Origin: Nonomuraea angiospora
GTDB taxonomy: Bacteria > Actinomycetota > Actinomycetes > Streptosporangiales > Streptosporangiaceae
Length of the DNA stretch: 64,000 nt
NCBI RefSeq assembly: GCF_014873145.1
Contig: NZ_JADBEK010000001.1
Coordinates: forward strand, 7,006,001 to 7,070,000
Direction of reading: 5' to 3'
The notes under the pieces were generated by a model. That model was not told where the DNA came from, searched no databases, and saw only the letters and a program-made list of their open reading frames with translations. This document shows, piece after piece, positions 16,525-25,407 of this stretch (positions within the stretch are counted from its first letter, which is position 1; every line of letters begins with the position of its first letter). The position numbers were made by a program, and so were the translations under genes.

Positions 16525-18012
16525 ATGAAGGGCATGAGGCTCTCAGATCCCCCATACCGCCCTGGCCGTCTCTGGTTGACCAACGCCCGGCTGTTCGACG
16601 GGACCGGCGCCCCCGTCCGGCCGGCCGCCGGGATCCTCGTCGAGGACGGCGTGGTCAGGCTGGTCGGGCGGGCCGGCGACGGTGTGCCCGACGGGGCGGA
16701 CGTCGTCGACGTGGCGGGCCGTACCGTCCTGCCCGGCCTGATCGACGCCCACGCGCACGTGTTCGCGACGCCGCCCGCGCCCGCCGAGGGGGCCGAGCCG
16801 CTGTGGCCGGACGTGACCGCGCACTTCCTGGCCGCGCGGTTGCGGGAGACGTTGCGGATGGGGTTCACGACGCTGCGCGACGTCGGCTCGTACGGCGACG
16901 CGGTGGTCACGGCCAGGCAGGCGATGCGGTACGGGGCCTTCCGCGGGCCGCGGCTGCTGACCTGCGGCCGGATCGTGTCGGCCACCGCGCCCGGCGGCCG
17001 GTTCTTCGACGGGATGTACCGGGAGGCGGACGGCCCGGACGAGGTGCGCAAGGCGGTGCGCGAGCAGGTGCGGCGGGGCGCCGACTTCATCAAGATCATG
17101 TCCACCGGGGCGCGGTCGGTCGAGCTGGAGGACCCGCGGCCCGCGCAGGTGACAGAAGAGGAGATGGCCGCGCTGGTGGACGAGGCGCACCGGCTCGGGT
17201 ACCGGGTGGCGGCGCACGCGGAGGGCCTGCCCGGCACGGAGCTGTCGATCAGGAACGGCGTGGACACCGTCGAGCACGGCATGTACCTGCACCGGCGTCC
17301 GGACCTGCTGGACCTGATGGCCGCGGCCGGGCAGATCCTCGTGCCGACGCTGTCGTGCTACTACGGCGTCGCGGGCCTCTCCGAGAGCGCCGTGGGCCCC
17401 TCCGAGAGCATCGCGGGCCCCTCCGAGACCTCCGTGGCCCCAGCCGGGGACGGCTCCCACGCGGGGTGGACGCCGCCGCTGGTCGAGCTCGCCTCTCACG
17501 GGGAGTGGACGCCGCCGTTGGTGGCGCTCGCCGAGCACAACCTGGCCGAGGCCGGCCGTACGCTCGCGGCGGCCCGCGCGGCCGGCGTGCCGATCGCGCT
17601 CGGCCACGACTGGCAGCCGTTCTCCGACACCGCCGTCGAGGTCGTGCGCATGGTCCGGCACGGCCTGAGCCCCGCGGAGACGCTGGTCGCGGCGACCGCC
17701 ACCGCGGCCCGCGCCCTCGGGCTGGACGAGCACCTGGGCACCGTCGAACCCGGCAAGCTCGCCGACCTGGTCGTGGTGGACGGCGATCCGCTGGCCGAGC
17801 CGGCGGTGCTGCGGGACCGTACGCGGATCTGGCTGGTGTTTCAGCTCGGCGAGCCCGTGGCCGGCCAGGCGCTGGAGGCCCCGCCGAGCCGCCCGGCCAC
17901 CTCGGCGAACGCGCGGACCGCCGCCGTCTCCCGCTCGGCCGCCCACACCAGCGCGCTCTCCAACGGCGGCAGCCCGCGCAGCGGGATCACCGACACCCCG
18001 GGGTGGGTGTAG
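16525..18012 (+). CDS. Metal-dependent amidohydrolase, imidazolonepropionase-like
   Basis: Start at ATG 16525 or 16534. The domain order is that of the amidohydrolase superfamily: N-terminal beta-sandwich, LPGLIDAHAHVF with the HxH metal motif, FIKIMSTGA with the bridging Lys, VAAHAEG and VEHGMY histidines, ALGHDWQPF aspartate, and the closing GTVEPGKLADLVVVDGDPL. Such enzymes hydrolyse cyclic amides, peptides or related bonds. A Ser/Glu-rich insert with near repeats (GPSESIAGPSET, and WTPPLV twice) lies around residues 285-335. The last 45 or so residues are unlike the family and are simply the antisense of the convergent LysR gene. Confidence 0.88.
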   Translation: MKGMRLSDPPYRPGRLWLTNARLFDGTGAPVRPAAGILVEDGVVRLVGRAGDGVPDGADVVDVAGRTVLPGLIDAHAHVFATPPAPAEGAEPLWPDVTAHFLAARLRETLRMGFTTLRDVGSYGDAVVTARQAMRYGAFRGPRLLTCGRIVSATAPGGRFFDGMYREADGPDEVRKAVREQVRRGADFIKIMSTGARSVELEDPRPAQVTEEEMAALVDEAHRLGYRVAAHAEGLPGTELSIRNGVDTVEHGMYLHRRPDLLDLMAAAGQILVPTLSCYYGVAGLSESAVGPSESIAGPSETSVAPAGDGSHAGWTPPLVELASHGEWTPPLVALAEHNLAEAGRTLAAARAAGVPIALGHDWQPFSDTAVEVVRMVRHGLSPAETLVAATATAARALGLDEHLGTVEPGKLADLVVVDGDPLAEPAVLRDRTRIWLVFQLGEPVAGQALEAPPSRPATSANARTAAVSRSAAHTSALSNGGSPRSGITDTPGWV

Positions 18013-18764
18013 TAGTCGGACAGCGAAGCCACCGTCGGATGGACGATCTCGCCGCGGGCCACCAGCGACAGCACCTCGATCATCCGGCCCTCCCGGTGGC
18101 GGCGGCCGATCGGGCGCCCCGCCGGGGTCAGCGGCGGGTAGAGCGCCTCCAGCGTCTCGGCCGGGACCATTCCCTCGGCGTCGATCACGTGGTGGTCGCC
18201 GAGGTCCTCGACGGTGGCGTAGCCGCGCTCGGCCAGCGGGTGCCCGGCCCGGACCACCAGCGCGCGATCGTCGCGCATGAGGACGGGGCCGACGACCAGG
18301 TCCGGGCGGCGGATCGGCAGCCAGTGGGCGACGGCATCCAGCTCGGCGCGGCGCAACCGGCCCAGCGCCTCGCCGGGGAACGCCTCGTACACCACGACCT
18401 CGCAGCCCGGATGGGCCGTGGTGAAGGCCCGTACGATCTCCGAGAACGCGGGGCCGCCCGCGGCGAAGTTGAGCAGGCTGACCCGCAGCACGCCGGTGAT
18501 CCCCGACGCGATCTCCCTGACCTCGGCCAGGGCCAGGTGGATCTGCTCGAACCCCGGCCGCAGCCGGTCACGCAGCCGCTCGCCCAGCGGCGTCAGCCGC
18601 ACGCGGCGGGAGGAGCGCTCGAACAGCCGCCCGCCCACGCGCGTCTCCATGGCGCGGATGGTCTGGCTCACGCGCGACTGGGACAGGTACATCCGCTCGG
18701 CGGCCCGGCCGAAGTGCAGCTCCTCGGCCAGCGTCAGAAAGATCTCGATCTCCCGGAGCTCCAC
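17841..18764 (-). CDS. LysR-family transcriptional regulator
   Basis: A 307-residue protein with the LysR winged helix at residues 1-60 (REIEIFLTLAEELHFGRAAER, then YLSQSRVSQTIRAMETRVGG, LFERSSRRVRLTPLG) and a co-inducer domain after it. It lies downstream of the GH16 gene on the same strand but is separated by a strong terminator. Its 3' end overlaps the amidohydrolase by 172 bp, so the last few residues (SSAWPATGSPS) are antisense to the enzyme. LysR genes usually diverge from their target; this one converges, so the target is unclear. Confidence 0.94.
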   Translation of the reverse strand: MELREIEIFLTLAEELHFGRAAERMYLSQSRVSQTIRAMETRVGGRLFERSSRRVRLTPLGERLRDRLRPGFEQIHLALAEVREIASGITGVLRVSLLNFAAGGPAFSEIVRAFTTAHPGCEVVVYEAFPGEALGRLRRAELDAVAHWLPIRRPDLVVGPVLMRDDRALVVRAGHPLAERGYATVEDLGDHHVIDAEGMVPAETLEALYPPLTPAGRPIGRRHREGRMIEVLSLVARGEIVHPTVASLSDYYTHPGVSVIPLRGLPPLESALVWAAERETAAVRAFAEVAGRLGGASSAWPATGSPS

Positions 18765-18867
18765 CGGCTCCCTCCGTCCTCCCGGGGAGGACCAGACTAG
18801 GGAGTGACCGGCGTTCCCGCCTAGCGCGCCTGCCGAGAGAGCGCGTTCTCATCATTTCCGGCATTTA

Positions 18868-18902
18868 TAAAGGGCTTCTCCCCTGCCGGGAGAAGCCCTT
18901 TA
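18868..18902. terminator. Strong terminator after the GH16 gene
   Basis: A perfect 15-bp stem TAAAGGGCTTCTCCC (18868-18882) and GGGAGAAGCCCTTTA (18888-18902) with a 5-nt loop. Read on the minus strand it is followed by TTTATAAAT, so it terminates the glucanase message. Confidence 0.9.
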
Positions 18903-18912
18903 CGGGTCTTGT

Positions 18913-20145
18913 CTAGGCGCGCGTCCACTTCTGGTTGGCGCTGCCCGCGCAGTCCCAGATCTGCAGCCGGGTGCCGTTGGCCGAGCTGGCGCCGGTCGCG
19001 TCGAGGCACCTGCCGGACTGCGGGTTGACGATCCGGCCGGTGCCGGAGTCGTAGGTCCATCGTTGGGCGCCGGTGCCGTTGCAGTCGTACAGCTGCACCT
19101 TCGCGCCGTTGGCCGTGGCGCCGTCGGTGACGTCCATGCACTTGCCGAGCGCGCGCACCGAGCCGTCGGCGTTCCACGTCCAGCTCTGGGCCGCGGTGTC
19201 GTTGCAGTCGTACAGCTGGACGGCGGTGCCGTTGGCGGTGGCGGCGCCGGCCACGTCGACGCACTTGCCGCCGATACCGGTGATCCGGCCGCCGGAGCCG
19301 CCGGTGGGCGGGGCGTAGACGCGGACGTAGTCGACGGACATGGTCTGCGGGAAGGTCGTGGTGCCGTCGGGGTAGCCGGGCCAGTAGCCGCCGACCGCCA
19401 CGTTCATGATCATGAAGAACGGGTGGTCGAAGACCCAGCGGTTGCCGCCGAGGTCGGCCGGCGTCCGGCGCTGGTATTCGACGCCGTCGACGTACCAGAT
19501 GATCAGGTTCGGGGACCAGTCGACGGCGAAGGTGTGGAACGCGTCGGCGAACACACCGCCGATCGAGTACGGGGCGCCGATGCCTCCGGAGCCGGAGTAG
19601 CCGGGGCCGTGGATGGTGCCGTGCACGGTGCTGGGCTCGCGGCCGATGTTCTCCATGATGTCGATCTCGCCGCTGCCCGGCCAGCCGACCTGCCCGATGT
19701 TGTCGCCGAGCATCCAGAAGGCCGGCCAGATGCCCTGGCCGCGGGGCAGTTTCATGCGCGCCTCGAACCGCCCGTACGCCCGGGTGAAGGTGGCGGCGGT
19801 GAGCAGGCGGGCGGAGGTGTACTGGCAGGTGCCGTAGTGGCACTGGTAGTTGGCCGGGTTCTCGCGGCGGGCGGTGATCACGAGGTTGCCGGCGCCGTCC
19901 ATGGCGGCGTTGCGGGTGCTGTCGGTGTAGTACTGCTGCTCGTTGTTGCCCCAGCCGCTGCCGCCGATGTCGAAGCGCCACTTCGACTGGTCGACGGCAC
20001 TGCCCGCGGCTCCGTTGAACTCGTCGGACCAGACCAGCGGCCCGGGGGCGGGGGCGGCGCCGGCGGTGCCCGCCAGGGGGGCGAGCAGCGCGAGGAGAAC
20101 GGCGCCGACGGTGAATAACGCTCTGAAATGGGGGGTGCGGACCAT
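18913..20145 (-). CDS. Secreted GH16 endo-beta-glucanase with ricin-B (CBM13) domain
   Basis: A 410-residue protein with a signal peptide ending near AGTAGAAPAPG. The GH16 jelly roll begins LVWSDEFNG and carries the catalytic motif GEIDIMENIG, with flanking GQGIWPAFWML and HTFAVDWSPNLIIWYVDG, as in laminarinases. After a short Gly/Ser linker, three ricin-type repeats follow, each with QxW: AAQSWTW, GAQRWTY and ANQKWT. The likely role is hydrolysis of beta-1,3-(1,4)-glucan, with the lectin module binding polysaccharide. A GAGCGCTC-centred palindrome 71 bp upstream suggests LacI-type sugar control. Confidence 0.95.
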   Translation of the reverse strand: MVRTPHFRALFTVGAVLLALLAPLAGTAGAAPAPGPLVWSDEFNGAAGSAVDQSKWRFDIGGSGWGNNEQQYYTDSTRNAAMDGAGNLVITARRENPANYQCHYGTCQYTSARLLTAATFTRAYGRFEARMKLPRGQGIWPAFWMLGDNIGQVGWPGSGEIDIMENIGREPSTVHGTIHGPGYSGSGGIGAPYSIGGVFADAFHTFAVDWSPNLIIWYVDGVEYQRRTPADLGGNRWVFDHPFFMIMNVAVGGYWPGYPDGTTTFPQTMSVDYVRVYAPPTGGSGGRITGIGGKCVDVAGAATANGTAVQLYDCNDTAAQSWTWNADGSVRALGKCMDVTDGATANGAKVQLYDCNGTGAQRWTYDSGTGRIVNPQSGRCLDATGASSANGTRLQIWDCAGSANQKWTRA

Positions 20146-20215
20146 ACTGATTACCTCATCCGATCCACGGCTTTCGCTTTACGGAAACAATCCGGCAACA
20201 TCACACCCATTGTCA

Positions 20216-20229
20216 AGAGAGCGCTCTCT
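20216..20229. promoter_or_regulatory. AGAGAGCGCTCTCT operator candidate for the GH16 gene
   Basis: A perfect 14-bp palindrome 71 bp upstream of the glucanase start. Its core GAGCGCTC is that of the TGGGAGCGCTCCCA box bound by the LacI-family regulator CebR in streptomycetes, which represses beta-glucan and cello-oligosaccharide genes. It lies just past the stop of the response regulator gene. Confidence 0.7.
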
Positions 20230-20233
20230 CTAG

Positions 20234-20890
20234 TCAGCCGTTCTCGAGGGTGAGCAGGCCGCGGCGGAAGGCGACGGCCACGGCGGCGGCGCGGTCGTTG
20301 ACGCCGAGCTTGGTGTAGATGTGCAGCACGTGGCTCTTCACCGTGGCCTCGCTGATGAACAGGCGCGTGGCGACCTCGCGGTTGGTGGCGCCGTCGGCGA
20401 TGAGCTGCAGGACCTCCAGCTCCCTGGCGCTCAGCGGGTCGGCGGGCGCGCGTACCTGGCCGAGGAGCCGGGTGGCGACCGACGGGGAGAGCACGGCCTC
20501 GCCCCGCGCCGCCGTACGGACCGCGCGGACGAGCTCGTCGCGGCCGGTGTCCTTGAGGAGGTAGCCGGTGGCTCCGGCCTCGACGGCGGGCAGGACGTCC
20601 CTGTCGGTGTCGTAGGTGGTGAGCACGAGGACGCGGGCGGCGACGCCCAGCCTGGCGAGCTCCTTGATGGCCGCGACGCCGTCCATCCTGGGCATGCGGA
20701 GGTCCATGAGGATCACGTCGGGGTTCAGCGCCCGCGCCAGCTCGACGGCCTGGGCGCCGTCGCCGGCCTCGCCGAGCACCTCGAAGTCGGGGTCGCCGGC
20801 GAACATGCCGCGGATGCCGTCCCGGACGATCGGGTGATCGTCAGCGATCAACAGCCGGATCGGGCCCTCAGCCACGGGCCACCGCCGCAA
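20234..20890 (-). CDS. NarL/FixJ-family response regulator
   Basis: A 218-residue protein, possibly starting instead at GTG 20875. The receiver domain has RLLIADDHPIVRDG with the acidic pair, DVILMDLRMPRMDG with the phosphorylated Asp, and YLLKDTG with the conserved Lys. The C-terminal LuxR-type helix-turn-helix reads LSARELEVLQLIADGATNREVATRLFISEATVKSHVLHIYTKLGV. It is the last gene of an ABC permease and histidine kinase cluster and presumably regulates that exporter. Confidence 0.95.
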   Translation of the reverse strand: MRRWPVAEGPIRLLIADDHPIVRDGIRGMFAGDPDFEVLGEAGDGAQAVELARALNPDVILMDLRMPRMDGVAAIKELARLGVAARVLVLTTYDTDRDVLPAVEAGATGYLLKDTGRDELVRAVRTAARGEAVLSPSVATRLLGQVRAPADPLSARELEVLQLIADGATNREVATRLFISEATVKSHVLHIYTKLGVNDRAAAVAVAFRRGLLTLENG

Positions 20891-20910
20891 CGATCACAGC
20901 GATCGGGACC

Positions 20911-22080
20911 TCAGCCATGCGGCACCACCACCGCCGGGACGCTCGCGGAGATCGCCGTGCCGAAGCCGGGCTCGGACTCGATCTCCAGCGTGCCCGCCAC
21001 CCGGCCGACCCGCTTCCGCATCGAGGTCAGGCCGAAGCCGCCGCCGTCACCGACCCGCTCGGGGTCGAACCCGGCGCCGTCGTCGCGCACGTCCAGGGTG
21101 ACCACATCCTCCATGTACGACAGGGTCAGCCCGACCCGGGACGCGCCGGCGTGCTTGGCCGCGTTGGCCAGGGCCTCCTGCGCGGTACGGAGCAGCGTCT
21201 CCTCGACCTCCGGGTGCATGGGACGGACCGTACCAGTGATGGTGAGATCCGCACGTACCCCATTGAGCTCCCCCCACCGGTCGACGACCTGCGCCAACGC
21301 GTCGGGCAGCGGCGCCGCCGCCAACTGCCCCGGCCCCACCGCGTGCACGGAGCGCCGGGCCTCGGCCAGGCTCTCCCGCGCCAGCCCGATCGCGTTGTCC
21401 ACGTGGCGCCGCCACTCCTCGGTCCGGTGTGCCGCCTGGAGCTGGGTGATGATGCCGGTGAGACCCTGGGCGAGCGTGTCGTGGATCTCCGCCGCCATGC
21501 GCTGCCGTTCGTCGAGCACGCCCGCCTCGCGGGCCTGGACCAGCAGCTGGGCGTGCAGCCCGGCGTTCTCCTGCAGGGCCGCTTCGAGCTGCGCCACCAT
21601 CCGCTTGCGCTCGGCGCTCCGCTCGGCCGTGATCTCGCCGACGAAGCTGAACAGGCCGACCAGGGCCACGATGGCGGCGGTGAAGAACAGAAAGGTGAAG
21701 ATCCCGTTCGGGGTCGGGTCGGGCGGACCGCCGTTGTAGGTCGCGACACTGATCGCCGCCGTGGCGCTCACCCCGGCGAACCGCCACTTCCCCCTCAGGT
21801 ACTGCCACGAGTGGAGATAGCCGGCGAAACCGAAGAAGCTCGCGAACCACAGCCCCTGCGTACAGAGCGCTGCGATCAGCACCACCAGCCCGGCCACGTA
21901 GACCACGCCCCGAGGCACCAGCCAGATCCAGCCGGCCGCGAGCGCCACCAGGGCGAGCATGACCCACGACGTGCCGTCCGTGAGCAGGGAGAGCACCGCG
22001 GAGGTCCCGAGCAGAACGTACGGAGCGGCCGCCACCTGACGCTCCAGCAGCCGCTCCCATCGGTCGAGCCGCCCGGTCAT
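20911..22080 (-). CDS. Sensor histidine kinase (HisKA_3 type)
   Basis: A 389-residue protein with about five N-terminal membrane helices (residues 20-150), then a coiled linker (AERKRMVAQLEAALQENAGLHAQLL). The dimerisation and phosphoacceptor domain has AEIHDTLAQGLTGIITQLQAA, with the phosphorylated His. The ATPase domain shows TAQEALANAAKHAGA (N box), VRDDGAGFDPERVGDGGGFGLTSMRKR (G boxes). There is no large external sensor domain, typical of intramembrane-sensing kinases beside ABC exporters. It starts 6 nt after the permease stop. Confidence 0.95.
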   Translation of the reverse strand: MTGRLDRWERLLERQVAAAPYVLLGTSAVLSLLTDGTSWVMLALVALAAGWIWLVPRGVVYVAGLVVLIAALCTQGLWFASFFGFAGYLHSWQYLRGKWRFAGVSATAAISVATYNGGPPDPTPNGIFTFLFFTAAIVALVGLFSFVGEITAERSAERKRMVAQLEAALQENAGLHAQLLVQAREAGVLDERQRMAAEIHDTLAQGLTGIITQLQAAHRTEEWRRHVDNAIGLARESLAEARRSVHAVGPGQLAAAPLPDALAQVVDRWGELNGVRADLTITGTVRPMHPEVEETLLRTAQEALANAAKHAGASRVGLTLSYMEDVVTLDVRDDGAGFDPERVGDGGGFGLTSMRKRVGRVAGTLEIESEPGFGTAISASVPAVVVPHG

Positions 22081-22086
22081 GCCTCA

Positions 22087-22782
22087 CTACTCCCAGCGGA
22101 AGAACTTGGCCGCAGCCATGCTGATGACCACAGCGTACGCGGCCATCACGGCGAGCAGCAGCGGGCTGGGAGCGCCGCCTTCCCAGACGTCCCGCAGGCT
22201 CTGCCGGAACGCGCCCAGCGGGGTGTACTCCCCGAGGCGGGCCACGAAAGCGGGCATCTGATCCGCGGGCTGCATGAGTCCGGCGAGGTAGGCCATCGGG
22301 AAGTACAGCAGGACGCCGATCCCGTTGGCGCTTCGGCCGTTCTTGGCCAGGGCCGCGATGAGCAGGCCGATGGCGAACATGGCCGCCGTACCGAGCAGGA
22401 AGACCAGCACACCCGGCAGCACCTGGGCGGGCAGGCGGGCCTTCAGCACGGTGCCGGCCACCGTCACCAGCAGGGCGCACGCGGTCAGCGCGAGGGCGAG
22501 CTGCAGGAGGAGCTGCACCACCAGCATGTTCACCGGGCGTACCGGCGTGATGGAGAGCCTGCGCAGGATGCCCCGTTCGCGGTAGGTGGCCATGGTGGTG
22601 GGCAGCATGTACAGGCCCACGAGCCCCACGGCGATGGCCAGCGCCATCGGCAGGAGCACGGTGTCGCCCGGCCCGATCGAGCTCCCGAAGACCACCATGA
22701 TGAACAGCGGGATGAGCAGCGAGAACATCGCTCCGGGTTCGCGGGTCAGGAGCTTCAGTTCGACTATGGCGAGCTTGGTCAT
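22087..22782 (-). CDS. ABC-2 type permease
   Basis: A 231-residue membrane protein with six predicted helices and a short N-terminal cytoplasmic part (MTKLAIVELKLLTREPGAMF), the usual ABC2 membrane arrangement. The loop after helix two has ATYRERGILRRLSITPVRP, the E-R-G coupling motif that contacts the ATPase. GGAGGAAGATC precedes the ATG. With the ATPase 42 bp upstream it forms an exporter of an unknown drug, lipid or peptide. Confidence 0.93.
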   Translation of the reverse strand: MTKLAIVELKLLTREPGAMFSLLIPLFIMVVFGSSIGPGDTVLLPMALAIAVGLVGLYMLPTTMATYRERGILRRLSITPVRPVNMLVVQLLLQLALALTACALLVTVAGTVLKARLPAQVLPGVLVFLLGTAAMFAIGLLIAALAKNGRSANGIGVLLYFPMAYLAGLMQPADQMPAFVARLGEYTPLGAFRQSLRDVWEGGAPSPLLLAVMAAYAVVISMAAAKFFRWE

Positions 22783-22824
22783 GATCTTCCTCCGTCAGTG
22801 GATCGGACGTCCGTGGGACACATG

Positions 22825-23733
22825 TCAGGGGCCGTCGAACGAACGGCCGGTCAACGCCACGAACGCGTCGTCAAGCGTGCGCTTGTCGATCCGCAGATCG
22901 CTGACCAGCACCTGATGGCGGGCGAGCTGCGCGGTGACCGCCGTGGCGAAGTCGCCCCTTCCCGTGACGACCACCCGATCCCCCGTCCTGTTCACGCCGG
23001 TCACCCCGGGCAGCCCACCCAGCTCGACCAGGTCCCCCGCCATCAGCGTGAACCGCATCTGGTGCTCGGCGTCGATCCCGTCGACCAGCCCGGCCGGGGT
23101 GTCGAGCGCGACCACCCGGCCGCGGTCGAAGACGGCGACGCGGTCGCAGAGCTCCTCCACCTCGTCCATGAAGTGGCTGACCAGCACCACCGTCACACCG
23201 CTCGCCCGGACCCGCTTGATCAGCTCCCAGGTGGTACGGCGAGCCTGCGGGTCGAGCCCCGTGGTCAGCTCGTCGAGGAACGCCACCCGCGGATTGCCCA
23301 CCAGCGCCAGCGCGATGAACAACCGCTGCTTCTGCCCGCCGGACAACTTCCCGAACCGGCCGTTGCGCTTGTCCGCCAGCCCCCACTCCTCCAGCAGCTC
23401 ACGCCAGTCGCGCGGCTTGGCGTAGAAGGAGGCGTACAGGTCGAGCGCCTCCCACACCTTGATGTTCTCGGGGAGCTGCGTGTCCTGGAGCTGCACCCCG
23501 ATCTGCTCGCGCACCCTGGGCCCGTCCTTGACCGGGTCGAGCCCGAACACCTCGACCGACCCGCTGTCAGCCCGCCGCAGCCCCTCCACGCACTCCACGG
23601 TGGTGGTCTTCCCCGCGCCGTTCGGACCGAGGATGCCGAAGATCTCGCCCTCCTCCACGGAGAACGACACCCCATCCAGAACCGTCAGATCCGCGTACTT
23701 CTTGCGGAGGTCTGTGACTTCGATGACTGCCAT
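22825..23733 (-). CDS. ABC exporter ATP-binding protein
   Basis: A 302-residue ATPase: Walker A GPNGAGKTTTVE, Q-loop LQDTQLPENIKVWE, signature KLSGGQKQRLFIALAL, Walker B VAFLDELTTGLDP and H-loop VVLVSHFMDEVEEL. The Walker B reads DELTTGLD rather than the commoner DEPTTGLD, a known variant. The C-terminal 80 residues are the CcmA/DrrA-like regulatory extension. First gene of the ATPase, permease, kinase, regulator operon. Confidence 0.95.
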   Translation of the reverse strand: MAVIEVTDLRKKYADLTVLDGVSFSVEEGEIFGILGPNGAGKTTTVECVEGLRRADSGSVEVFGLDPVKDGPRVREQIGVQLQDTQLPENIKVWEALDLYASFYAKPRDWRELLEEWGLADKRNGRFGKLSGGQKQRLFIALALVGNPRVAFLDELTTGLDPQARRTTWELIKRVRASGVTVVLVSHFMDEVEELCDRVAVFDRGRVVALDTPAGLVDGIDAEHQMRFTLMAGDLVELGGLPGVTGVNRTGDRVVVTGRGDFATAVTAQLARHQVLVSDLRIDKRTLDDAFVALTGRSFDGP

Positions 23734-24039
23734 GGCTCAAGCATCGTATTTCCACCCCCGCGCCGAATCGGCCTGCCGGCCATGCTCTCCGGTGAATGCT
23801 GCTGACCCGAAAATCCACCGAACGGTTGATGCGCCCCCGGCTTTCCCGAGATGCCCGGCGATTATCGAGTAGCGCTAACAAAGGGACATGTAGCAGGAAA
23901 GAGGCATCGATCACCGTTTTGCGGCCCTGGCGAACGGAAACCAACCCCCAGCGACAGTCCGGCGGGCGCCCTAGAACGACACTCGCCCGATTCGGAGAAA
24001 TGTCCAAATTCCGGGACTTATGCGTTCCAGGGGGAGAAT
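23734..24039. other. Divergent promoter region of ABC operon and serine hydrolase
   Basis: About 306 bp without a convincing gene, visibly less GC-rich than its surroundings. It must contain the promoters of the two divergent units. The only element I can place is the GGGGGAGAA ribosome binding site just before 24040. Confidence 0.5.
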
Positions 24040-25245
24040 ATGCTTAAATTTCCTAATATTGTGCGGGCTCTTGCGGTCGGCGCCGCTCTGACGAGCGGAC
24101 TCATGCCTGCGGGCGCTCCTGCCACCGCCGCATCCACCGTCACCGGCCACGCGACCCGGAATCCCGATCCACTGGCCACCGTCCCAGCCCCGCGGGGCGA
24201 TCGGACCGCCGCGGCGATGCGGGAGTACGTCCGGGACCTGGCCCGGAGCAAGCAGTTCACCGGCTCGGTGCTGGTGGTGCGGCGCGGGCAGGTGCTGCTG
24301 CGTACCGCCGCCGGCGCGGCCGACGAGGAGAGGCACATCCCCAACCGGCCGGACACGGTCTTCCGCATCGCCTCGGTCACCAAGCAGTTCACCTCGATGC
24401 TCATGCTGAAGCTGCGCGACCGCGGGCTGCTCGGCCTGGACGACCCGATCTGCCGGCATCTCGTCCCGGCGTACATCGAGACCTGCCCGCAGGCGTGGCG
24501 GCCCGTCACGATCCGCCAGATCCTCATGCACACCTCCGGCATCGTCAACATCCAGGATCTGCCGGGCTTCTACGCCGAGCTCTCACAACCGACCACGACC
24601 CGGGAGCTCATCCAGCGGTTCGTGCACAGGCCGCTGGACTTCAAGCCCGGGACCAACTGGAAGTACAGCAACGGCGGCTACGTCCTGGCCGGGGCGATCA
24701 TCCAGGCGGTGACCCACCAGCCGTACGGCACCGTACTGCATGAAGAGATCACCGGCCCGCTGGACCTCCGGCACACCGGCTACAGCAGGGGCAATCCGCC
24801 CGACGGGTACGCGAAGGGCTACTTCACGGTCGGATCACCGGCCCCGCCCACCAACGGCTCCCAGGCGTTCTCCGCGACCGGCATCTACGCCACCGTCGAC
24901 GACATCGCCCGCTGGGACCGCTCGTTCGGCGCGGATCTGGTCGCGCCGCCCGCCACCGTCGAGCAGGCGTTCACGCCACAGGCCCCGTGTCCCCCCAACG
25001 GCTGCCTCACCCTGCCGTCGACCGCGTACGCCTTCGGCTGGGCCGTCGACCGGCTCCACGGCCACCGGCTCCGGTACCACCACGGCCTGCTCCAGGGCTA
25101 CGCGGCGATGAACATGTACCTGCCCGATGACGACATCGAGGTGGTCGTGCTCAGCAACGTGCAGGACACCGACACTTACGGCATCGGCCACCACCTCGCG
25201 ACGATGGCCCTCGAGTCTTCGGACGCGGGGCGTTCCGAGCGATGA
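24040..25245 (+). CDS. Secreted serine hydrolase of the beta-lactamase/DD-peptidase family
   Basis: The ATG at 24040 follows GGGGGAGAAT and opens a signal peptide (IVRALAVGAALTSGLMPAGAPATAA). The penicillin-binding fold shows the three active-site motifs: SVTK (FRIASVTKQFTSML), YSN (YSNGGYVLAGAI) and the HHG in RYHHGLLQGY, which replaces KTG. This is the class C beta-lactamase/D-alanyl-D-alanine carboxypeptidase/esterase superfamily, Pfam Beta-lactamase. It would act outside the membrane on peptidoglycan or small esters. Divergent from the ABC operon. Confidence 0.92.
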   Translation: MLKFPNIVRALAVGAALTSGLMPAGAPATAASTVTGHATRNPDPLATVPAPRGDRTAAAMREYVRDLARSKQFTGSVLVVRRGQVLLRTAAGAADEERHIPNRPDTVFRIASVTKQFTSMLMLKLRDRGLLGLDDPICRHLVPAYIETCPQAWRPVTIRQILMHTSGIVNIQDLPGFYAELSQPTTTRELIQRFVHRPLDFKPGTNWKYSNGGYVLAGAIIQAVTHQPYGTVLHEEITGPLDLRHTGYSRGNPPDGYAKGYFTVGSPAPPTNGSQAFSATGIYATVDDIARWDRSFGADLVAPPATVEQAFTPQAPCPPNGCLTLPSTAYAFGWAVDRLHGHRLRYHHGLLQGYAAMNMYLPDDDIEVVVLSNVQDTDTYGIGHHLATMALESSDAGRSER

Positions 25246-25346
25246 CGGGCCGCCTGTAACAGAGAAGCCCGGCGATGGCGTGGCGGCGCTGAAACCTTGG
25301 AGACGAGCTGCGGCGCCGCACTCGCCGGGCAGCCGTTCACTACTCC

Positions 25347-25384
25347 GTGGTACTGTATAGTGGTACTCGGTACTACAAAGTACC
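25347..25384 (+). promoter_or_regulatory. Promoter and operator of the PadR gene
   Basis: Direct repeats GTGGTACT at 25347-25354 and 25360-25367 flank a likely -10 box TATAGT (25356-25361). Just downstream, GGTACT-ACAA-AGTACC (25369-25384) is a perfect dyad where a repressor would block transcription. PadR proteins commonly autoregulate at such dyads. Confidence 0.6.
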
Positions 25385-25407
25385 AGGAGAACCGAAGAGG
25401 ACCCACG

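Noticed and set aside
23146..23290. DELTTGLD in place of DEPTTGLD in the ABC ATPase, considered as a possible inactivating change
   Set aside because: The catalytic Asp-Glu pair is intact and this Leu variant is common in the CcmA-like family.
20917..23805. A long plus-strand open stretch opposite the ABC and two-component genes
   Set aside because: It is a GC-driven shadow; the minus strand shows complete Walker, HisKA_3 and LuxR motifs while this one is low-complexity Arg/His/Gln.
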